Of a stretch of 64,000 bases of DNA, positions 25,896 to 35,094 are shown piece after piece. Location: positions 186,001-250,000 of the forward strand of contig NZ_JASNNW010000007.1 of the NCBI RefSeq assembly GCF_030165005.1, given 5' to 3'. The translations under genes were made by a program, and so were the position numbers. How positions within the stretch are numbered: position 1 is the first letter of the stretch; each line of letters begins with the position of its first letter. This stretch comes from Blastococcus capsensis. GTDB lineage: Bacteria > Actinomycetota > Actinomycetes > Mycobacteriales > Geodermatophilaceae. The notes under the pieces were generated by a model. It searched no databases. It was not told the origin of the DNA and saw only the letters and a program-made list of their open reading frames with translations.

Positions 25896-26531
25896 TCACG
25901 CCGGGCGGCGGCCGTCGGCCTCCGGTTCGGCGTCCGGGCCGCTGCCGGGGTCGCGGGCCAGCAGGTAGGTGGCGGCCCCGAGGACGATGCCGGCGACCGC
26001 GGACAGCACGACGACGACCGGCGTCCCGATGTCGCCGAGCACGGCGGTGACCAGGTCGCGGGAGCGGGACGTCGGGTCGGCGAGGACGACCCCGACGAAG
26101 ACGGCGACCAGCAGCCCGGCGCCGGCCGCCGCGATGTGGGCCAGCTTGCCGGTGAAGCCCAGGCGGGCGCTCACGCTGCGGGCGGCCTTGACGATGCGTC
26201 CGGCGCGCAGGATCCGCAGGGCGCCGACGGTGCGGACCAGCCGCAGCACCTGCGCCGGGCCGAGGGCGAAGACCACCGCGACGACCACCACGACGGTGAG
26301 CGCGATGAGGCCGAGGTGCCCGCGGATCCAGGCGCGCTTGCGCTCCGCGACGGCGAACAGGATGCCCGTCTCGGCGACCAGGACCAGCCCGCTCACGATG
26401 TCGATGACGTGACCGGCGGTGCCGAGCGCGCCCTCGGCGACGGTGAGGAACATGGCCGGGATCGAGGCCAGCGCCGCGACGAGCACCGGAACGGCCAGCC
26501 GCTCCTGCCAGTGCTCCTCCCGCGTCTTCAC
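25896..26531 (-). CDS. Voltage-sensor-like membrane protein
   Basis: The 211-residue protein has about six hydrophobic segments. The fourth, near residues 95-125, has the S4 pattern of regularly spaced positive charges (RLVRTVGALRILRAGRIVK). The earlier segments resemble S1-S3 of voltage-gated ion channels, including acidic residues in TVAEGAL and VLVAETGILF. Two more membrane helices follow, but no selectivity filter of the TxGYG/TVGWG kind can be seen between them. It may be a sensor without a pore, a proton-channel-like protein or a reduced channel. A minus-strand gene with no obvious partner. Confidence 0.65.
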   Translation of the reverse strand: MKTREEHWQERLAVPVLVAALASIPAMFLTVAEGALGTAGHVIDIVSGLVLVAETGILFAVAERKRAWIRGHLGLIALTVVVVVAVVFALGPAQVLRLVRTVGALRILRAGRIVKAARSVSARLGFTGKLAHIAAAGAGLLVAVFVGVVLADPTSRSRDLVTAVLGDIGTPVVVVLSAVAGIVLGAATYLLARDPGSGPDAEPEADGRRPA

Positions 26532-26727
26532 CGTTCGCCACGCTATCGCGGTGGTGGCCGCGCACCGCGACAGGAACCCGCTCGTACGCGGCGATGACGG
26601 CCCGGATGCGGTCCCGGGCGACGAGGTCGAGCAGCACGCTGCTGACGGGCATTTTCAGGGTCTCGCGGCTGAGGCGCGGCTCGGTGGCGATCTCGGCGTC
26701 GGACCACTCCGGACAGGGCCGGGCACG

Positions 26728-26771
26728 CGACAGCGCCCCCTCACCCGGAAGCCGGGGAGGGGGCGCTGTCG
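26728..26771 (-). terminator. Long hairpin terminator
   Basis: A 15-bp exact stem (26728-26742 with 26757-26771) encloses an inner CCGG-AAG-CCGG hairpin, so the whole 44 bases fold on themselves. It begins 12 bases after the stop of the small basic protein gene on the minus strand. No T-run follows. Confidence 0.7.
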
Positions 26772-26783
26772 TACGTGCTCAGG

Positions 26784-26936
26784 TCAGCGCATGCGGCCCT
26801 TGCCGCCGCCGCTGTTCTTCTTCTGGAAGTCCGAGATGAACTTCTTGATCTTCGCCTGGTTGTGCGGCTTCTTGGCCTCCGAGATGACCTTCGCCGCGAC
26901 ACCGGACGCGATGAGCTTGCGGATCATGCCTGCCAT
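26784..26936 (-). CDS. Small basic protein, paralogue of the one at 25.7 kb
   Basis: The 50-residue protein (MAGMIRKLIASGVAAKVISE at its start) shares the EAKKPxNQxKIK core with the 48-residue protein at 25687-25833 and ends with a Gly/Lys/Arg tail. ATG 26936 has AAGGAG seven bases upstream. A strong hairpin follows the stop, so it is its own transcription unit. The two copies flank the voltage-sensor-like gene. Confidence 0.65.
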   Translation of the reverse strand: MAGMIRKLIASGVAAKVISEAKKPHNQAKIKKFISDFQKKNSGGGKGRMR

Positions 26937-27057
26937 GGTGGGCTCCTTGGGGTTGCGTCGGACTCCTACCTGCCCTGCCGGGCGCGTGCCCAACCACCGG
27001 ACCGCGGCGCTCGCCCGGCCGTGTCGATCACTAGATGTTCGAGGTCAGAAAAACAGC

Positions 27058-27092
27058 GCCAGGGGCGCCCCGCGGTGCGGGGCGCCCCTGGC
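27058..27092 (-). terminator. Intrinsic terminator of the DUF4352-like gene
   Basis: A perfect 16-bp stem with a GGT loop is followed on the minus strand by GCTGTTTTT, the classic hairpin and U-run. It lies just after the stop codon at 27105. Confidence 0.9.
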
Positions 27093-27104
27093 GATCCGAC
27101 TTCG

Positions 27105-27851
27105 TTACTGGAGGGAGACGGTCACTCCGCCGGAGAACGCAGAGTCGTGGAGTTCGACCGAGGTCGGCGTCGTACCGGCCGGGACGTCGAACACGACCTT
27201 GCTGTTCAGCGTGTTCCCGGGATTGATCTCCTCGTAGATGGACGAGGAATCCTCGAGGTAGATGGCCGCCTCGGTGTCGGCCGAGAACTCCTGGCCCTGG
27301 GCGTTGAAGAGCTTCGCGTTGTCACCGAAGAAGCTCTGCGCCGAGTCGCCGACGTTGGTCACAGCGACCTCGACCACGCAGAACTGCCCCTGCGCGTCGG
27401 TGCCGAACGTCGAGTTGCCGATGCGGGTCAGGCTGCAGTCGACGCCAGAGACGACGAAGCTGAAGTCGCCGTCCGCGGCTGCCTCTCCGATTCCCGGGTT
27501 CGACTCCTCGGGTGCCACCTCCTCGGGTGCCGCCTCCTCGGCCGGCGCGACGGGAGCATCTGCCGCCGCAACGTCGGACGAGCCCGAGGCTGCAGTGCCG
27601 GTGTCACCGCTTCCGCCGTTGGTCATGTTGGCGATGATGGCGATCGCAACGATCACCGCAAGGACGATGAACCACTTCTTCTTGTAGAACGGCGTCTTCG
27701 CCGGCGGCTGCGGAGCCGGTGCGCCGAAAGGCTGCCCCTGAGGCATCTGCCCGTACGGCTGGCCCTGCGGTCCGCCGTACGACTGATCGCCCTGCCACTG
27801 CTGGGCGCCCTGCGGCGGAACCGGCGGTGGCGCATAAGGCGGCTGAGTCAC
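27105..27851 (-). CDS. Membrane-anchored DUF4352-like protein with Pro/Gln-rich N-terminus
   Basis: The 248-residue protein has a cytoplasmic Pro/Gln/Gly-rich segment (residues 1-50), one membrane helix at about 56-75 (KWFIVLAVIVAIAIIANM), an acidic Ala/Glu/Pro spacer and an extracellular immunoglobulin-like domain. That domain contains VVEVAVTNVGDSAQSF and KLFNAQGQEFSADT, typical of DUF4352. GTG 27851 has GGGGAGAAACAC before it. The role is unknown; such domains often bind ligands or partners outside the cell. A strong terminator follows. Confidence 0.78.
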   Translation of the reverse strand: MTQPPYAPPPVPPQGAQQWQGDQSYGGPQGQPYGQMPQGQPFGAPAPQPPAKTPFYKKKWFIVLAVIVAIAIIANMTNGGSGDTGTAASGSSDVAAADAPVAPAEEAAPEEVAPEESNPGIGEAAADGDFSFVVSGVDCSLTRIGNSTFGTDAQGQFCVVEVAVTNVGDSAQSFFGDNAKLFNAQGQEFSADTEAAIYLEDSSSIYEEINPGNTLNSKVVFDVPAGTTPTSVELHDSAFSGGVTVSLQ

Positions 27852-28067
27852 GTGTTTCTCCCCGTCGATCAGGTCGTTGAGGCCGTCGTCGAGGACCGAC
27901 ACGTATCGATCGCTCTCTGACCTCGCCGCACCGGACGGTGCCACAGGATCAGTTGCTTAACGCGCTTTACGACTCCGTTTCGTCTCTCAATCAGCCCAGG
28001 CGTAACACGAACCTCAGGACTACCCGTGCAGCCGCTCGGACGACACCCCAGGAAGCCGAGCGGCCCC

Positions 28068-31000
28068 TCACCAGGTGTCCACATGCCCCCTCCGCCTCGC
28101 CGGCCGGGGCGAGGTGGCGACCTCGCGGGTGAGCGTGGCGATCCAGCGGCGGGTGCCGGCCGGGTCGATGACGTCGTCGATCTCCCAGTGGGCGGCGACG
28201 TTGAGCCCGCGGCCGTTCTCGTATGCGGAGGCGACGGCGGCGTCGTAGAAGGCGGCGCGCTCGGCGTCGTCCTCGATGGCGGCCAGCTCCCGGCGCATGC
28301 CGAGGCGCACCGCGCCCTCCAGGCCCATCGGGCCGAACTCGCTGGTCGGCCAGCCGACGGTGAACCGCGGCACCTTGAGGCTGCCGCCGGCCATGGCCTG
28401 GGCGCCCAGGCCGTAGGCCTTCCGCACCACGACCGTCCCGATCGGCACGGACAGGTTGGCGCCGATGACGAACAGCCGGGAGAAGTGCCGGACGGTGGCG
28501 GTCTTCTCCGACTCCGGGCCGACCATGAAGCCCGGGGTGTCGCACAGCGAGACGACCGGCAGCCCGTGCGCGTCGCACAGCTGCAGGAAGCGGGCGGCCT
28601 TGTCGGCGGCGTCGGCGTCGATGGCGCCGCCGAGGTGGGTGGGCACGTTGGCGAGCACCCCGACCGGCGCTCCTTCGACCCGCGCCAGGGCGGTGATCAT
28701 CCCGTGCCCCCAGCCGTCGCGGAGCTCGAGCACCGACCCCTCGTCGGCCAGCGCCCGCAGCAGGGCGCGCATGTCGTAGGCCCGCTTGCGGTTCTCCGGC
28801 ACCAGGTGGCGCAGCGCCCGCTGGTCGGGGGCGGTCCAGTCGGCCACCGGCCCCTGGAAGTAGGAGAGGTACTGCCGAGCCGCGGCGACGGCGGCGGCAT
28901 CGTCGGCGACCCGGACGTCCACCACCCCGTTGGCGTGCTGGACGTCGATCGGGCCGATGTCGTCGGGATCGACGACGCCGAGCCCGCCGCCCTCGATCAT
29001 CGCCGGGCCACCCATGCCGATGGTGGCGTCCTCGGTGGCGATGACGACGTCGCAGGTGCCCAGCAGCGCGGCGTTGCCGGCGAAGCAGCGGCCGCTGGCG
29101 ATGCCGACGGTCGGCACCAGCCCCGACAGCTTCCCGAACAGGGTGAAGGCCATGGTGTCCAGCGCCGAGACGTGCGGAGAGTCGACGTCGCCGGGCCGCC
29201 CACCCCCGCCCTCGGCGAAGAGGACCATCGGCAGCCGCCGCTTCTCGGCGAGCTCGAACAGCCGGTCCTTCTTGAGGTGTCCGCGCATGCCCTGGGTGCC
29301 GGCCAGCACCGTGTAGTCGTAGGAGACGACGACCGCCGCGCTCCGGTCCCGGCCGACCAGGCCGCCGTTGACGTCTGCCAGCCCGCCGACGACACCGTCG
29401 GCCGGGGTGCGTTCCTGCAGTTCCTCCTTGCTGCGGCGGCGCTCCTGGGCGGCGAACACCAGCGGGCCGTACTCCAGGAAGCTGCCCTCGTCGACCAGAT
29501 CGGCCAGGTTCTCCCGCGCGGTCCGCCGGCCCTGCGCGTGCCGCCTTGCGACGGCCTCGGCGCGGTGCTCGTCCAGGCCCATCCCGTGCCGGCGGCGCAC
29601 CTCGGCGAGGTCGGGGCGGTCGGCATCGAGGTCGAGGCCCTGCGCCGTCTCCTGCTCGCCGGGCTCGGAGTGCGCCACGTCGGCGAGCAGCTGGCCCTGC
29701 CGGACGGTGTCGCCGACCCGCACCGCGATGCTGCGCACGGTGCCGCCGGCCGGGAGCGCGACGACGTGCTCCATCTTCATCGCCTCGAGGACGACCACCG
29801 CTCCCCCGGGCTCGACGGTGCTGCCGGCCGTCACCTCGACGGCGACGACGGTGCCCGGCACCGGGGCGCGCAGCCCCTCGCCCTGCTCGACCTCGACGGT
29901 GTCCCCGGCCAGCTCGGCCAGGTGGTCGTCGACGAACGTGGTGGTCGCGCCTGCGATGTCGGGGTGGGTCAGCAGCGCGCGGAGGAAGCCGGTGTTGGTG
30001 GCGACGCCGTCGACGTGGATCTCCGCCAGCGCGCGGTCGAGGTGGCGCAGCGCGTCGGCGAGGCCGCCGTGCCGCTCGTGCACGACCACCTTGGCCAGCA
30101 GCGGGTCGTAGCGCGGGCTCTGCTGCGCGCCGGGGCGAGCGGCGGTGTCGACCCGCACGCCCGGACCGCCGGGCAGCACCAGGCCGGTGATCGTCCCGGC
30201 CGACGGGACGACGGCGCCGTCGGCGGTGAGCGTCTCGGCGTTCACCCGCGCCTGCACCGCCCAGCCGGCCGGGCGGGGTGCGCCGTCACCGAGGCCGAGC
30301 TCGGCGAGCGTGGCGCCGGTGGCGACCCGCAGCTGCAGTCGCACCAGGTCCAGGCCCAGCGTCTCCTCGGTGACGGTGTGCTCGACCTGCAGCCGCGGGT
30401 TGCACTCGAGGAAGACGGTCCGCTCGGGCCGGACCAGGAACTCGACGGTGGCCAGCCCGCGGAGCCCGACCTGGGTGGCCAGGGCCGCCGCCGACTCGTG
30501 CAGCTGCTTCCGGACGGCGTCGGCGAGGTCGGGCGCCGGGGCGATCTCGACGACCTTCTGCCGCCGGCGCTGCAGCGAGCAGTCGCGGTCGCCGAGGACG
30601 ACGACGTCCTCCTGCGCGTCACCGAGCAGCTGCACCTCGATGTGCCTGGCGCCCTCGATGAACTCCTCGGCCAGCAGTTCGCCGGTGCCGAAGGCTACGC
30701 GGGCCTTGTCCGCGAGCTCGTGGATCGCGGTGGCCACGTCGTCGCCCCGGCGCAGGATCCGGGTGGCCCGGCCGCCTCCACCGAACCGGGCTTTGAGCAT
30801 GACCGCGCCGGTCTGCTCGAGGAGGCCGGCGACGGTTGCCGGGTCGCCGTCGCCGCCCCGTGGGACGGGGACGCCGGCGGCAGCGGCGGCGTCCCGGGCC
30901 GCGGCCTTGTCGCCGAGCACGGCCAGCGTGTCCGGTCGCGGGCCGACCACGGTGAGCCCGGCGTCCGCGCAGGCGTTCGGCAGGTCGGTGCTCTCGGAGA

Positions 31001-31247
31001 GGAAGCCGTAGCCCGGGTGGACCAGGTCGCAGCCGGTGGCGAGCGCCGCCCGCACGATGTCCGCGGCGTCGAGGTAGGCGGCCGGGCCGCTGCCCGCGAG
31101 GACGTAGGCCTCGTCGGCCGCGGCGAGGTGCGGGGCGTCGGGTTCGTCGGCGGCGGTGACGGCCACCGAGGTCATGCCCTCGGCGGCCGCCGCCCGGGCG
31201 ATGCGGACGGCGATCTCACCGCGGTTGGCGATCAGCAGGCGGGCCAC
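28068..31247 (-). CDS. Single-chain acyl-CoA carboxylase (biotin carboxylase, biotin carrier and carboxyltransferase)
   Basis: The 1059-residue polypeptide carries all three parts of a biotin-dependent carboxylase. Residues 1-450 are the biotin carboxylase, starting RLLIANRGEIAVRIAR with the ATP-grasp loop ARFGGGGRATR and the FLECNPRLQVEH motif. The biotin carrier has EAMKMEH with the biotinyl Lys at about 491. The carboxyltransferase covers about 540 to the end, with a DYTVLAGTQG region and GRCFAGNAALLG and the C-terminal GPMGLEGAVRLG. The fusion resembles long-chain or multi-specific acyl-CoA carboxylases. The start is GTG 31247. Acyl-CoA preference cannot be set from sequence. Confidence 0.85.
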   Translation of the reverse strand: MARLLIANRGEIAVRIARAAAAEGMTSVAVTAADEPDAPHLAAADEAYVLAGSGPAAYLDAADIVRAALATGCDLVHPGYGFLSESTDLPNACADAGLTVVGPRPDTLAVLGDKAAARDAAAAAGVPVPRGGDGDPATVAGLLEQTGAVMLKARFGGGGRATRILRRGDDVATAIHELADKARVAFGTGELLAEEFIEGARHIEVQLLGDAQEDVVVLGDRDCSLQRRRQKVVEIAPAPDLADAVRKQLHESAAALATQVGLRGLATVEFLVRPERTVFLECNPRLQVEHTVTEETLGLDLVRLQLRVATGATLAELGLGDGAPRPAGWAVQARVNAETLTADGAVVPSAGTITGLVLPGGPGVRVDTAARPGAQQSPRYDPLLAKVVVHERHGGLADALRHLDRALAEIHVDGVATNTGFLRALLTHPDIAGATTTFVDDHLAELAGDTVEVEQGEGLRAPVPGTVVAVEVTAGSTVEPGGAVVVLEAMKMEHVVALPAGGTVRSIAVRVGDTVRQGQLLADVAHSEPGEQETAQGLDLDADRPDLAEVRRRHGMGLDEHRAEAVARRHAQGRRTARENLADLVDEGSFLEYGPLVFAAQERRRSKEELQERTPADGVVGGLADVNGGLVGRDRSAAVVVSYDYTVLAGTQGMRGHLKKDRLFELAEKRRLPMVLFAEGGGGRPGDVDSPHVSALDTMAFTLFGKLSGLVPTVGIASGRCFAGNAALLGTCDVVIATEDATIGMGGPAMIEGGGLGVVDPDDIGPIDVQHANGVVDVRVADDAAAVAAARQYLSYFQGPVADWTAPDQRALRHLVPENRKRAYDMRALLRALADEGSVLELRDGWGHGMITALARVEGAPVGVLANVPTHLGGAIDADAADKAARFLQLCDAHGLPVVSLCDTPGFMVGPESEKTATVRHFSRLFVIGANLSVPIGTVVVRKAYGLGAQAMAGGSLKVPRFTVGWPTSEFGPMGLEGAVRLGMRRELAAIEDDAERAAFYDAAVASAYENGRGLNVAAHWEIDDVIDPAGTRRWIATLTREVATSPRPARRRGHVDTW

Positions 31248-31300
31248 CGGGCGATGCTCGCAGACGCCTCCGACGGCGCTGTGGCGGTGGTCACCCGCAC

Positions 31301-31343
31301 ACGACGGTGCCGCGACCGGTCCTGCCGGCCGCGGCACCGTCGT
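31301..31343 (-). terminator. Hairpin terminator
   Basis: A 14-bp exact stem (31301-31314 with 31330-31343) encloses a 15-base loop that can itself pair at CCGG. It lies 16 bases beyond the stop of the ScyD-like gene on the minus strand and before the carboxylase start. No T-run is seen. Confidence 0.65.
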
Positions 31344-31359
31344 CGGTCCGCCCGGTTGC

Positions 31360-32451
31360 TCAGGGCGTGCTGAACGCCCGGTCGCTGATCCGCTGCACCT
31401 CCCCGGCGCTCGGCATGCCCAGGAAGCCCGCCACGCTCCACGCGGAGGCGTGGAGCTGGCCGTCCTCGACCTCCAGCCCGGTCGGCATGGTCACCTGGAT
31501 GGTGGTCCGCTCACCGTTCGGCAGGATCTCGGTGATCTCACCGATCGTCGCCGGGTCGAAGCCCTCCGGCGGCTCGTCCGGGTTCATCGGCGCATTCGCG
31601 ATCACATTGGAGACGTAGACCTTCCCGTGGTCGACGGCGACGCCGGTGACGGACGTGAGGTCCTCGATCACGCGCACGACCTCGCCGTGCCGGTCCAGGA
31701 CGTAGACCCGCCCTGCCCCGGGGACCTCGGCGCCCAGCGTGCCGACGTAGATGTGATCGCGGGGGCCCTCTGCGATCTCGGTCGGGACCGGATCGCAGCC
31801 GACGGTGCCGGGGTTGTTAGGGGCGGTCTCGCAGCCGGGCACGTCCGTGATGACCGGCGGGACGAAGAACGTGCTGATCTCCCCGCTGCTCCGGTCGATG
31901 GAGAGGACGGCGTTGGCGCCGGCGTCGCTCACCAGGATCCGCTTGTCCTGGACGAGGACCGAGAACGGGTTGGACAGCGTCTCGACGGGCTCCTCGGTGC
32001 CCTCCACGAACTGCTGCTGACCGTCCGGGTTGTGCTCGAGCTCGTAGGCGAGGAGGTCGAAGGAGCGGACGATCTTCCCGTTCGGCTTGGCCTCCAGGAG
32101 GACCTGGCTGGGAACGCCCTCCACGGGCGGGCCGAAGGTCTCTCCCACCGCGACGTAGAGGCGCCCGTCCTGGTAGTCGACCCCCTGCGCGTTGCCCAGG
32201 CCGGTAAGCAGCGTCTCGACCCGGCCGCGCCGTGGGTCCACCGACGACACCTCACCGCTGTCGGACTCGGCGACGACGAGTCGATCGCCGGTGTAGTCGC
32301 TGAGCTGGCGTGGCCCGTCGAGCCCGCCCACGACGGTGGTGATGGGTCCGCCGTCGCCGTCCTCACCGCCTTGCGCGTTCGCCATCGCCGGCGACACCGT
32401 CATCAGCGCCGTGACCGCAGCCGCCCCCACGGCCGTCCTGCTGCACCTCAT
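31360..32451 (-). CDS. ScyD/ScyE family secreted beta-propeller protein
   Basis: The 363-residue protein has a signal peptide (MRCSRTAVGAAAVTALMTVS, cleavage near residue 26 after AMANA) followed by a beta-propeller with repeated NHL-like units: GGLDGPRQLSDYTGDRLVVA, GLGNAQGVDYQDGRLYVA, TSVTGVAVDHGKVYVS. Related proteins are called ScyD/ScyE after the cyanobacterial scytonemin cluster, but no other scytonemin genes are here. It is exported and probably binds carbohydrate or a small ligand; enzyme activity is not evident. A hairpin terminator follows. Confidence 0.8.
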   Translation of the reverse strand: MRCSRTAVGAAAVTALMTVSPAMANAQGGEDGDGGPITTVVGGLDGPRQLSDYTGDRLVVAESDSGEVSSVDPRRGRVETLLTGLGNAQGVDYQDGRLYVAVGETFGPPVEGVPSQVLLEAKPNGKIVRSFDLLAYELEHNPDGQQQFVEGTEEPVETLSNPFSVLVQDKRILVSDAGANAVLSIDRSSGEISTFFVPPVITDVPGCETAPNNPGTVGCDPVPTEIAEGPRDHIYVGTLGAEVPGAGRVYVLDRHGEVVRVIEDLTSVTGVAVDHGKVYVSNVIANAPMNPDEPPEGFDPATIGEITEILPNGERTTIQVTMPTGLEVEDGQLHASAWSVAGFLGMPSAGEVQRISDRAFSTP

Positions 32452-32617
32452 GCGTCTCTCCCTGCATCGGAGTTCCCCGAGAACGCACGGGAAAGTGCCA
32501 GGGAGTTCCCGGCGTCAGCCAGGCCTTTGCTCCTCCCCCCGCCGGGCTCCTGCGAGGCGTCGCTCCCTGTAGCCACCCCCGAGCCATCGGTCGGCCTGGC
32601 CGGTGCCGGGATCTGGC

Positions 32618-33751
32618 TCAGCCGCAGGCCACGCCCCCACCGGCCAGCGTGACCGTCACGGCGCGGTTGGCCGCCAGGTCGTCCGGGTCGTAGCCGGGGA
32701 AGTCGCTGCCGAGCCCGGTCACCGTCATCCGGCCGGCCGGCACCCCCAGCTCGGCGAGGACGTCGGCCACGGCCTGTGCCCGCTGCCGGCTGAGTTCGAC
32801 CTGGCCTGCCTTGTCGCCGACGTCGGCGGTCGTCCCGGTCAGCGCGGCCGTGAAGCTGCCGGCCCGCACCCTGTCGGCGAGGGGCTGCAGGGCGGCGAGA
32901 CCAGCCGCCCGATCGAGGAACTCCGCGCTGTCGGCGACGAAGGCGATGTCGTCCTCGCCCAGCGTCACCGTCCCGCAGACCGGCCCGGCGCCGGGGTCGA
33001 CGGGCGTGACCGCGGGAAGCGTGCCTCCCGGCCGGCCGCTGAGCGGCGTCGGGTCGACGAGCACCTCGGCCGCACCGGCGGCCTCGGCGATCGCCGTCCA
33101 GATCGCGATCAGGTTGATGCGCTGCGGGAGCGGCAGCGGCTGCTGCGGCGCCACGACGTCCCCGAGGCCGGCGAGGACGACATCGATCCCGCGCAGGTCG
33201 GGGAGCGCGCCCGCGTCCTCGAGCCCGGCGGCCAGGGTGGTCGGGTCGGCGTCGAGGAGCGCCGGATCGGCGTCGAAGTCCAGCGCGCCTGCGGTGGAGA
33301 GCCCGGAATCGACGACGACGAGCGTCCGGGTCCCGGTCGCGGGATCCAGGGCACGGGCGGCGAGGTCGAGCGCGGTCAGCAGGTCGGTCTCGGCCGTCTT
33401 CGCCCCGGCTCGGGCGAGCATCTCGTCGATGAGCTGCCGGTTGCGGTCGCGGTCCTGCTCCTGGACGACGGAGTTCTCGTCCCGCGCCGCCAGCACGCCG
33501 GCGCCGTCGAGCACGAACGGTTTCCCGTCCGCCACCACGATGGACAGCTGCGACTGGGCGACGAGCGCGGCCTCCCGGGCATCGGCCGCCGCACCGGGAA
33601 GCGCCGGCGGCGGGGTGTTGCTGCGGGCACCGACGACCAGCGCCAGGCCGCCGGTGGGTTCGACGCTGTCCGTGCAGGCCGCGGTACCGGCGAGCAGGGC
33701 GACCGACGCGACGACCGCGGCGAGCCGGTGCAGGGCCGGGAATCCGGGCAC
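32618..33751 (-). CDS. OmpA-family lipoprotein
   Basis: The 377-residue protein has a lipobox (LLAGTAAC near residue 25) and should be anchored outside the cell. The middle contains a von Willebrand-like or hydrolase-like stretch with TRTLVVVDSGLSTAG near residue 145. The last about 110 residues form an OmpA peptidoglycan-binding domain: VELSRQRAQAVADVLAELGV and MTVTGLGSDFPG, with the usual Arg before the C-terminus (AANRAVTVTL). GTG 33751 follows GGAAGGAC. It is the last gene of a three-gene operon with two coiled-coil/membrane proteins; all probably act at the envelope. Confidence 0.82.
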   Translation of the reverse strand: MPGFPALHRLAAVVASVALLAGTAACTDSVEPTGGLALVVGARSNTPPPALPGAAADAREAALVAQSQLSIVVADGKPFVLDGAGVLAARDENSVVQEQDRDRNRQLIDEMLARAGAKTAETDLLTALDLAARALDPATGTRTLVVVDSGLSTAGALDFDADPALLDADPTTLAAGLEDAGALPDLRGIDVVLAGLGDVVAPQQPLPLPQRINLIAIWTAIAEAAGAAEVLVDPTPLSGRPGGTLPAVTPVDPGAGPVCGTVTLGEDDIAFVADSAEFLDRAAGLAALQPLADRVRAGSFTAALTGTTADVGDKAGQVELSRQRAQAVADVLAELGVPAGRMTVTGLGSDFPGYDPDDLAANRAVTVTLAGGGVACG

Positions 33752-33765
33752 GAGAAGTCCTTCCG

Positions 33766-35094
33766 TCAGTGCGCGCCGGCGTGCCGGCCACGGCCATTGC
33801 CGTTGCCGTTGCCGTTGCCGTGGGTCGGCGCGAACAGCTCGACCGGCGCAGCCGGCCAGGGGGCGAGCGGCCCGAGGGGGCCCGGCGTCGCCGGACGATC
33901 CGCGGACTGCCCGCGTCCGGAGACGAGGTTGTTGGTGGTGGCCGGGTCGCCGAGGAAGCCTGCGATGTGGATCCGCGCCAGCTCCTTGAGCTCCGCGATC
34001 TCCGCGTCGACGCCGGCTGCGGCGGCTGCCGTGCGCGCCGCCGTCCGCTCGACCTCGGCGCGGGCGTTGGTCGCGAGGCGCTCCGCCTCGACCGCCTTCC
34101 GCTCGGCGTCGGCGGCCGCGCGCTGCTGGGCGGCGAGGTCCCGGCGGAGGGTCAGGTAGGCCGTCATGCGCGGGTGGTGGTCGGAGAAGCCGATCCAGAA
34201 CGCGAGGATCCCGGAGCCGACGTACAGCGCGGCAAGGAGGACCGCGGGGAGCAGCGGGTCGACGGCGGACGCTGCCGCGGCGGTGCCGCCGAAAGCGACC
34301 TGGCCGGTCGCGGCGGTCGGATCCTGCACCTGGGTGCGCACGTAGAAGGTCGCCGCGCCGAGCGCCAGCCAGCCGAGGGTCATGACCGCGATCGCCGTCC
34401 GGCCCAGGCCGCCCTGGCCCTCGCGGAGGTTGCGCGCCGTCCGGCCGACGACGTGCATGATCCCGACCGCCGCGGCGGCCAGCGCGATGGTCAGCGTCCA
34501 GACCATGTAAGCCTGCTGACCGGTCATGCCGGCGAGGGTGACGTAGAAGGCGGCCAGGTCGCCGGCGGTGGCGAGCAGGAGCAGCAGGATGCTCACGAAC
34601 CGCCAGCCGCGCTGTGGCGTGAGCCCTTCCAGCGCGTCGACCGACGGGCGCGGCCGGCGCCGCCGGTCGGTGCTCGCGCCGGTCGCTGCCTCGGCGGGTG
34701 CCAGCAGCCGCTGCTCGAAGATGCCGACCAGTCGCTGGGTGGAGTCGCGCTCGGCCCTCGTGGCCTCGGCCTTCCCACGGGCGGCGACGGCGGCGGCCTC
34801 GTACCGGCCGGCGGCCAGTTGGGCGACGGCGTCGGTCTCGGCGGCAGCCACCTCGTGGTGGGCGATCCACTGCGGGCGCAGCGTGTCGATCCAGGCGTCG
34901 AGGGCGTCGCCGTTGCCGGCGTCGAGCGCGCCGCCGGCGTGCAGCTCGGTGACCGCCTTGTGGACGGCGTCGCGGGCGTCCTGAGCGGGCAGACGGGGCG
35001 GCAGCGGCGGGTCGGCCGGATGGCGGAAGGCCCACCCCTCGGCGCCGTCGACCGCGCGGCCCGGGAGGGCGTCCTGCGTGCGCTTCCGGCTCAT
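33766..35094 (-). CDS. Four-helix membrane protein with coiled coils
   Basis: The 442-residue protein has a basic N-terminal region, a long helical segment (residues 60-130), at least four membrane helices between about 170 and 325, then a coiled coil of Ala/Glu/Arg repeats (RAAADAERKAVEAERLATNA). The C-terminus is GNGNGNGNGRG, encoded by a 6-base repeat. The ATG at 35094 overlaps the stop of the upstream gene as ATGA, and the OmpA lipoprotein starts 14 bases after its own stop. The function is unknown; the operon suggests an envelope complex. Confidence 0.75.
   Translation of the reverse strand: MSRKRTQDALPGRAVDGAEGWAFRHPADPPLPPRLPAQDARDAVHKAVTELHAGGALDAGNGDALDAWIDTLRPQWIAHHEVAAAETDAVAQLAAGRYEAAAVAARGKAEATRAERDSTQRLVGIFEQRLLAPAEAATGASTDRRRRPRPSVDALEGLTPQRGWRFVSILLLLLATAGDLAAFYVTLAGMTGQQAYMVWTLTIALAAAAVGIMHVVGRTARNLREGQGGLGRTAIAVMTLGWLALGAATFYVRTQVQDPTAATGQVAFGGTAAAASAVDPLLPAVLLAALYVGSGILAFWIGFSDHHPRMTAYLTLRRDLAAQQRAAADAERKAVEAERLATNARAEVERTAARTAAAAAGVDAEIAELKELARIHIAGFLGDPATTNNLVSGRGQSADRPATPGPLGPLAPWPAAPVELFAPTHGNGNGNGNGRGRHAGAH
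33797..33820. repeat. Hexanucleotide repeat in a coding region
   Basis: Four exact copies of TTGCCG lie near the 3' end of the membrane protein gene and encode a Gly-Asn repeat on the minus strand. Such tracts can change length by slippage, in steps of two residues without frameshift. Confidence 0.85.

Noticed and set aside
28026-31373. A 1115-residue plus-strand frame opposite the acyl-CoA carboxylase
   Set aside because: The minus strand has complete carboxylase motifs; the plus frame is a composition artefact.
31156-32652. A 498-residue plus-strand frame opposite the ScyD-like gene
   Set aside because: Antisense to a secreted propeller with clear signal peptide and repeats; no motifs of its own.
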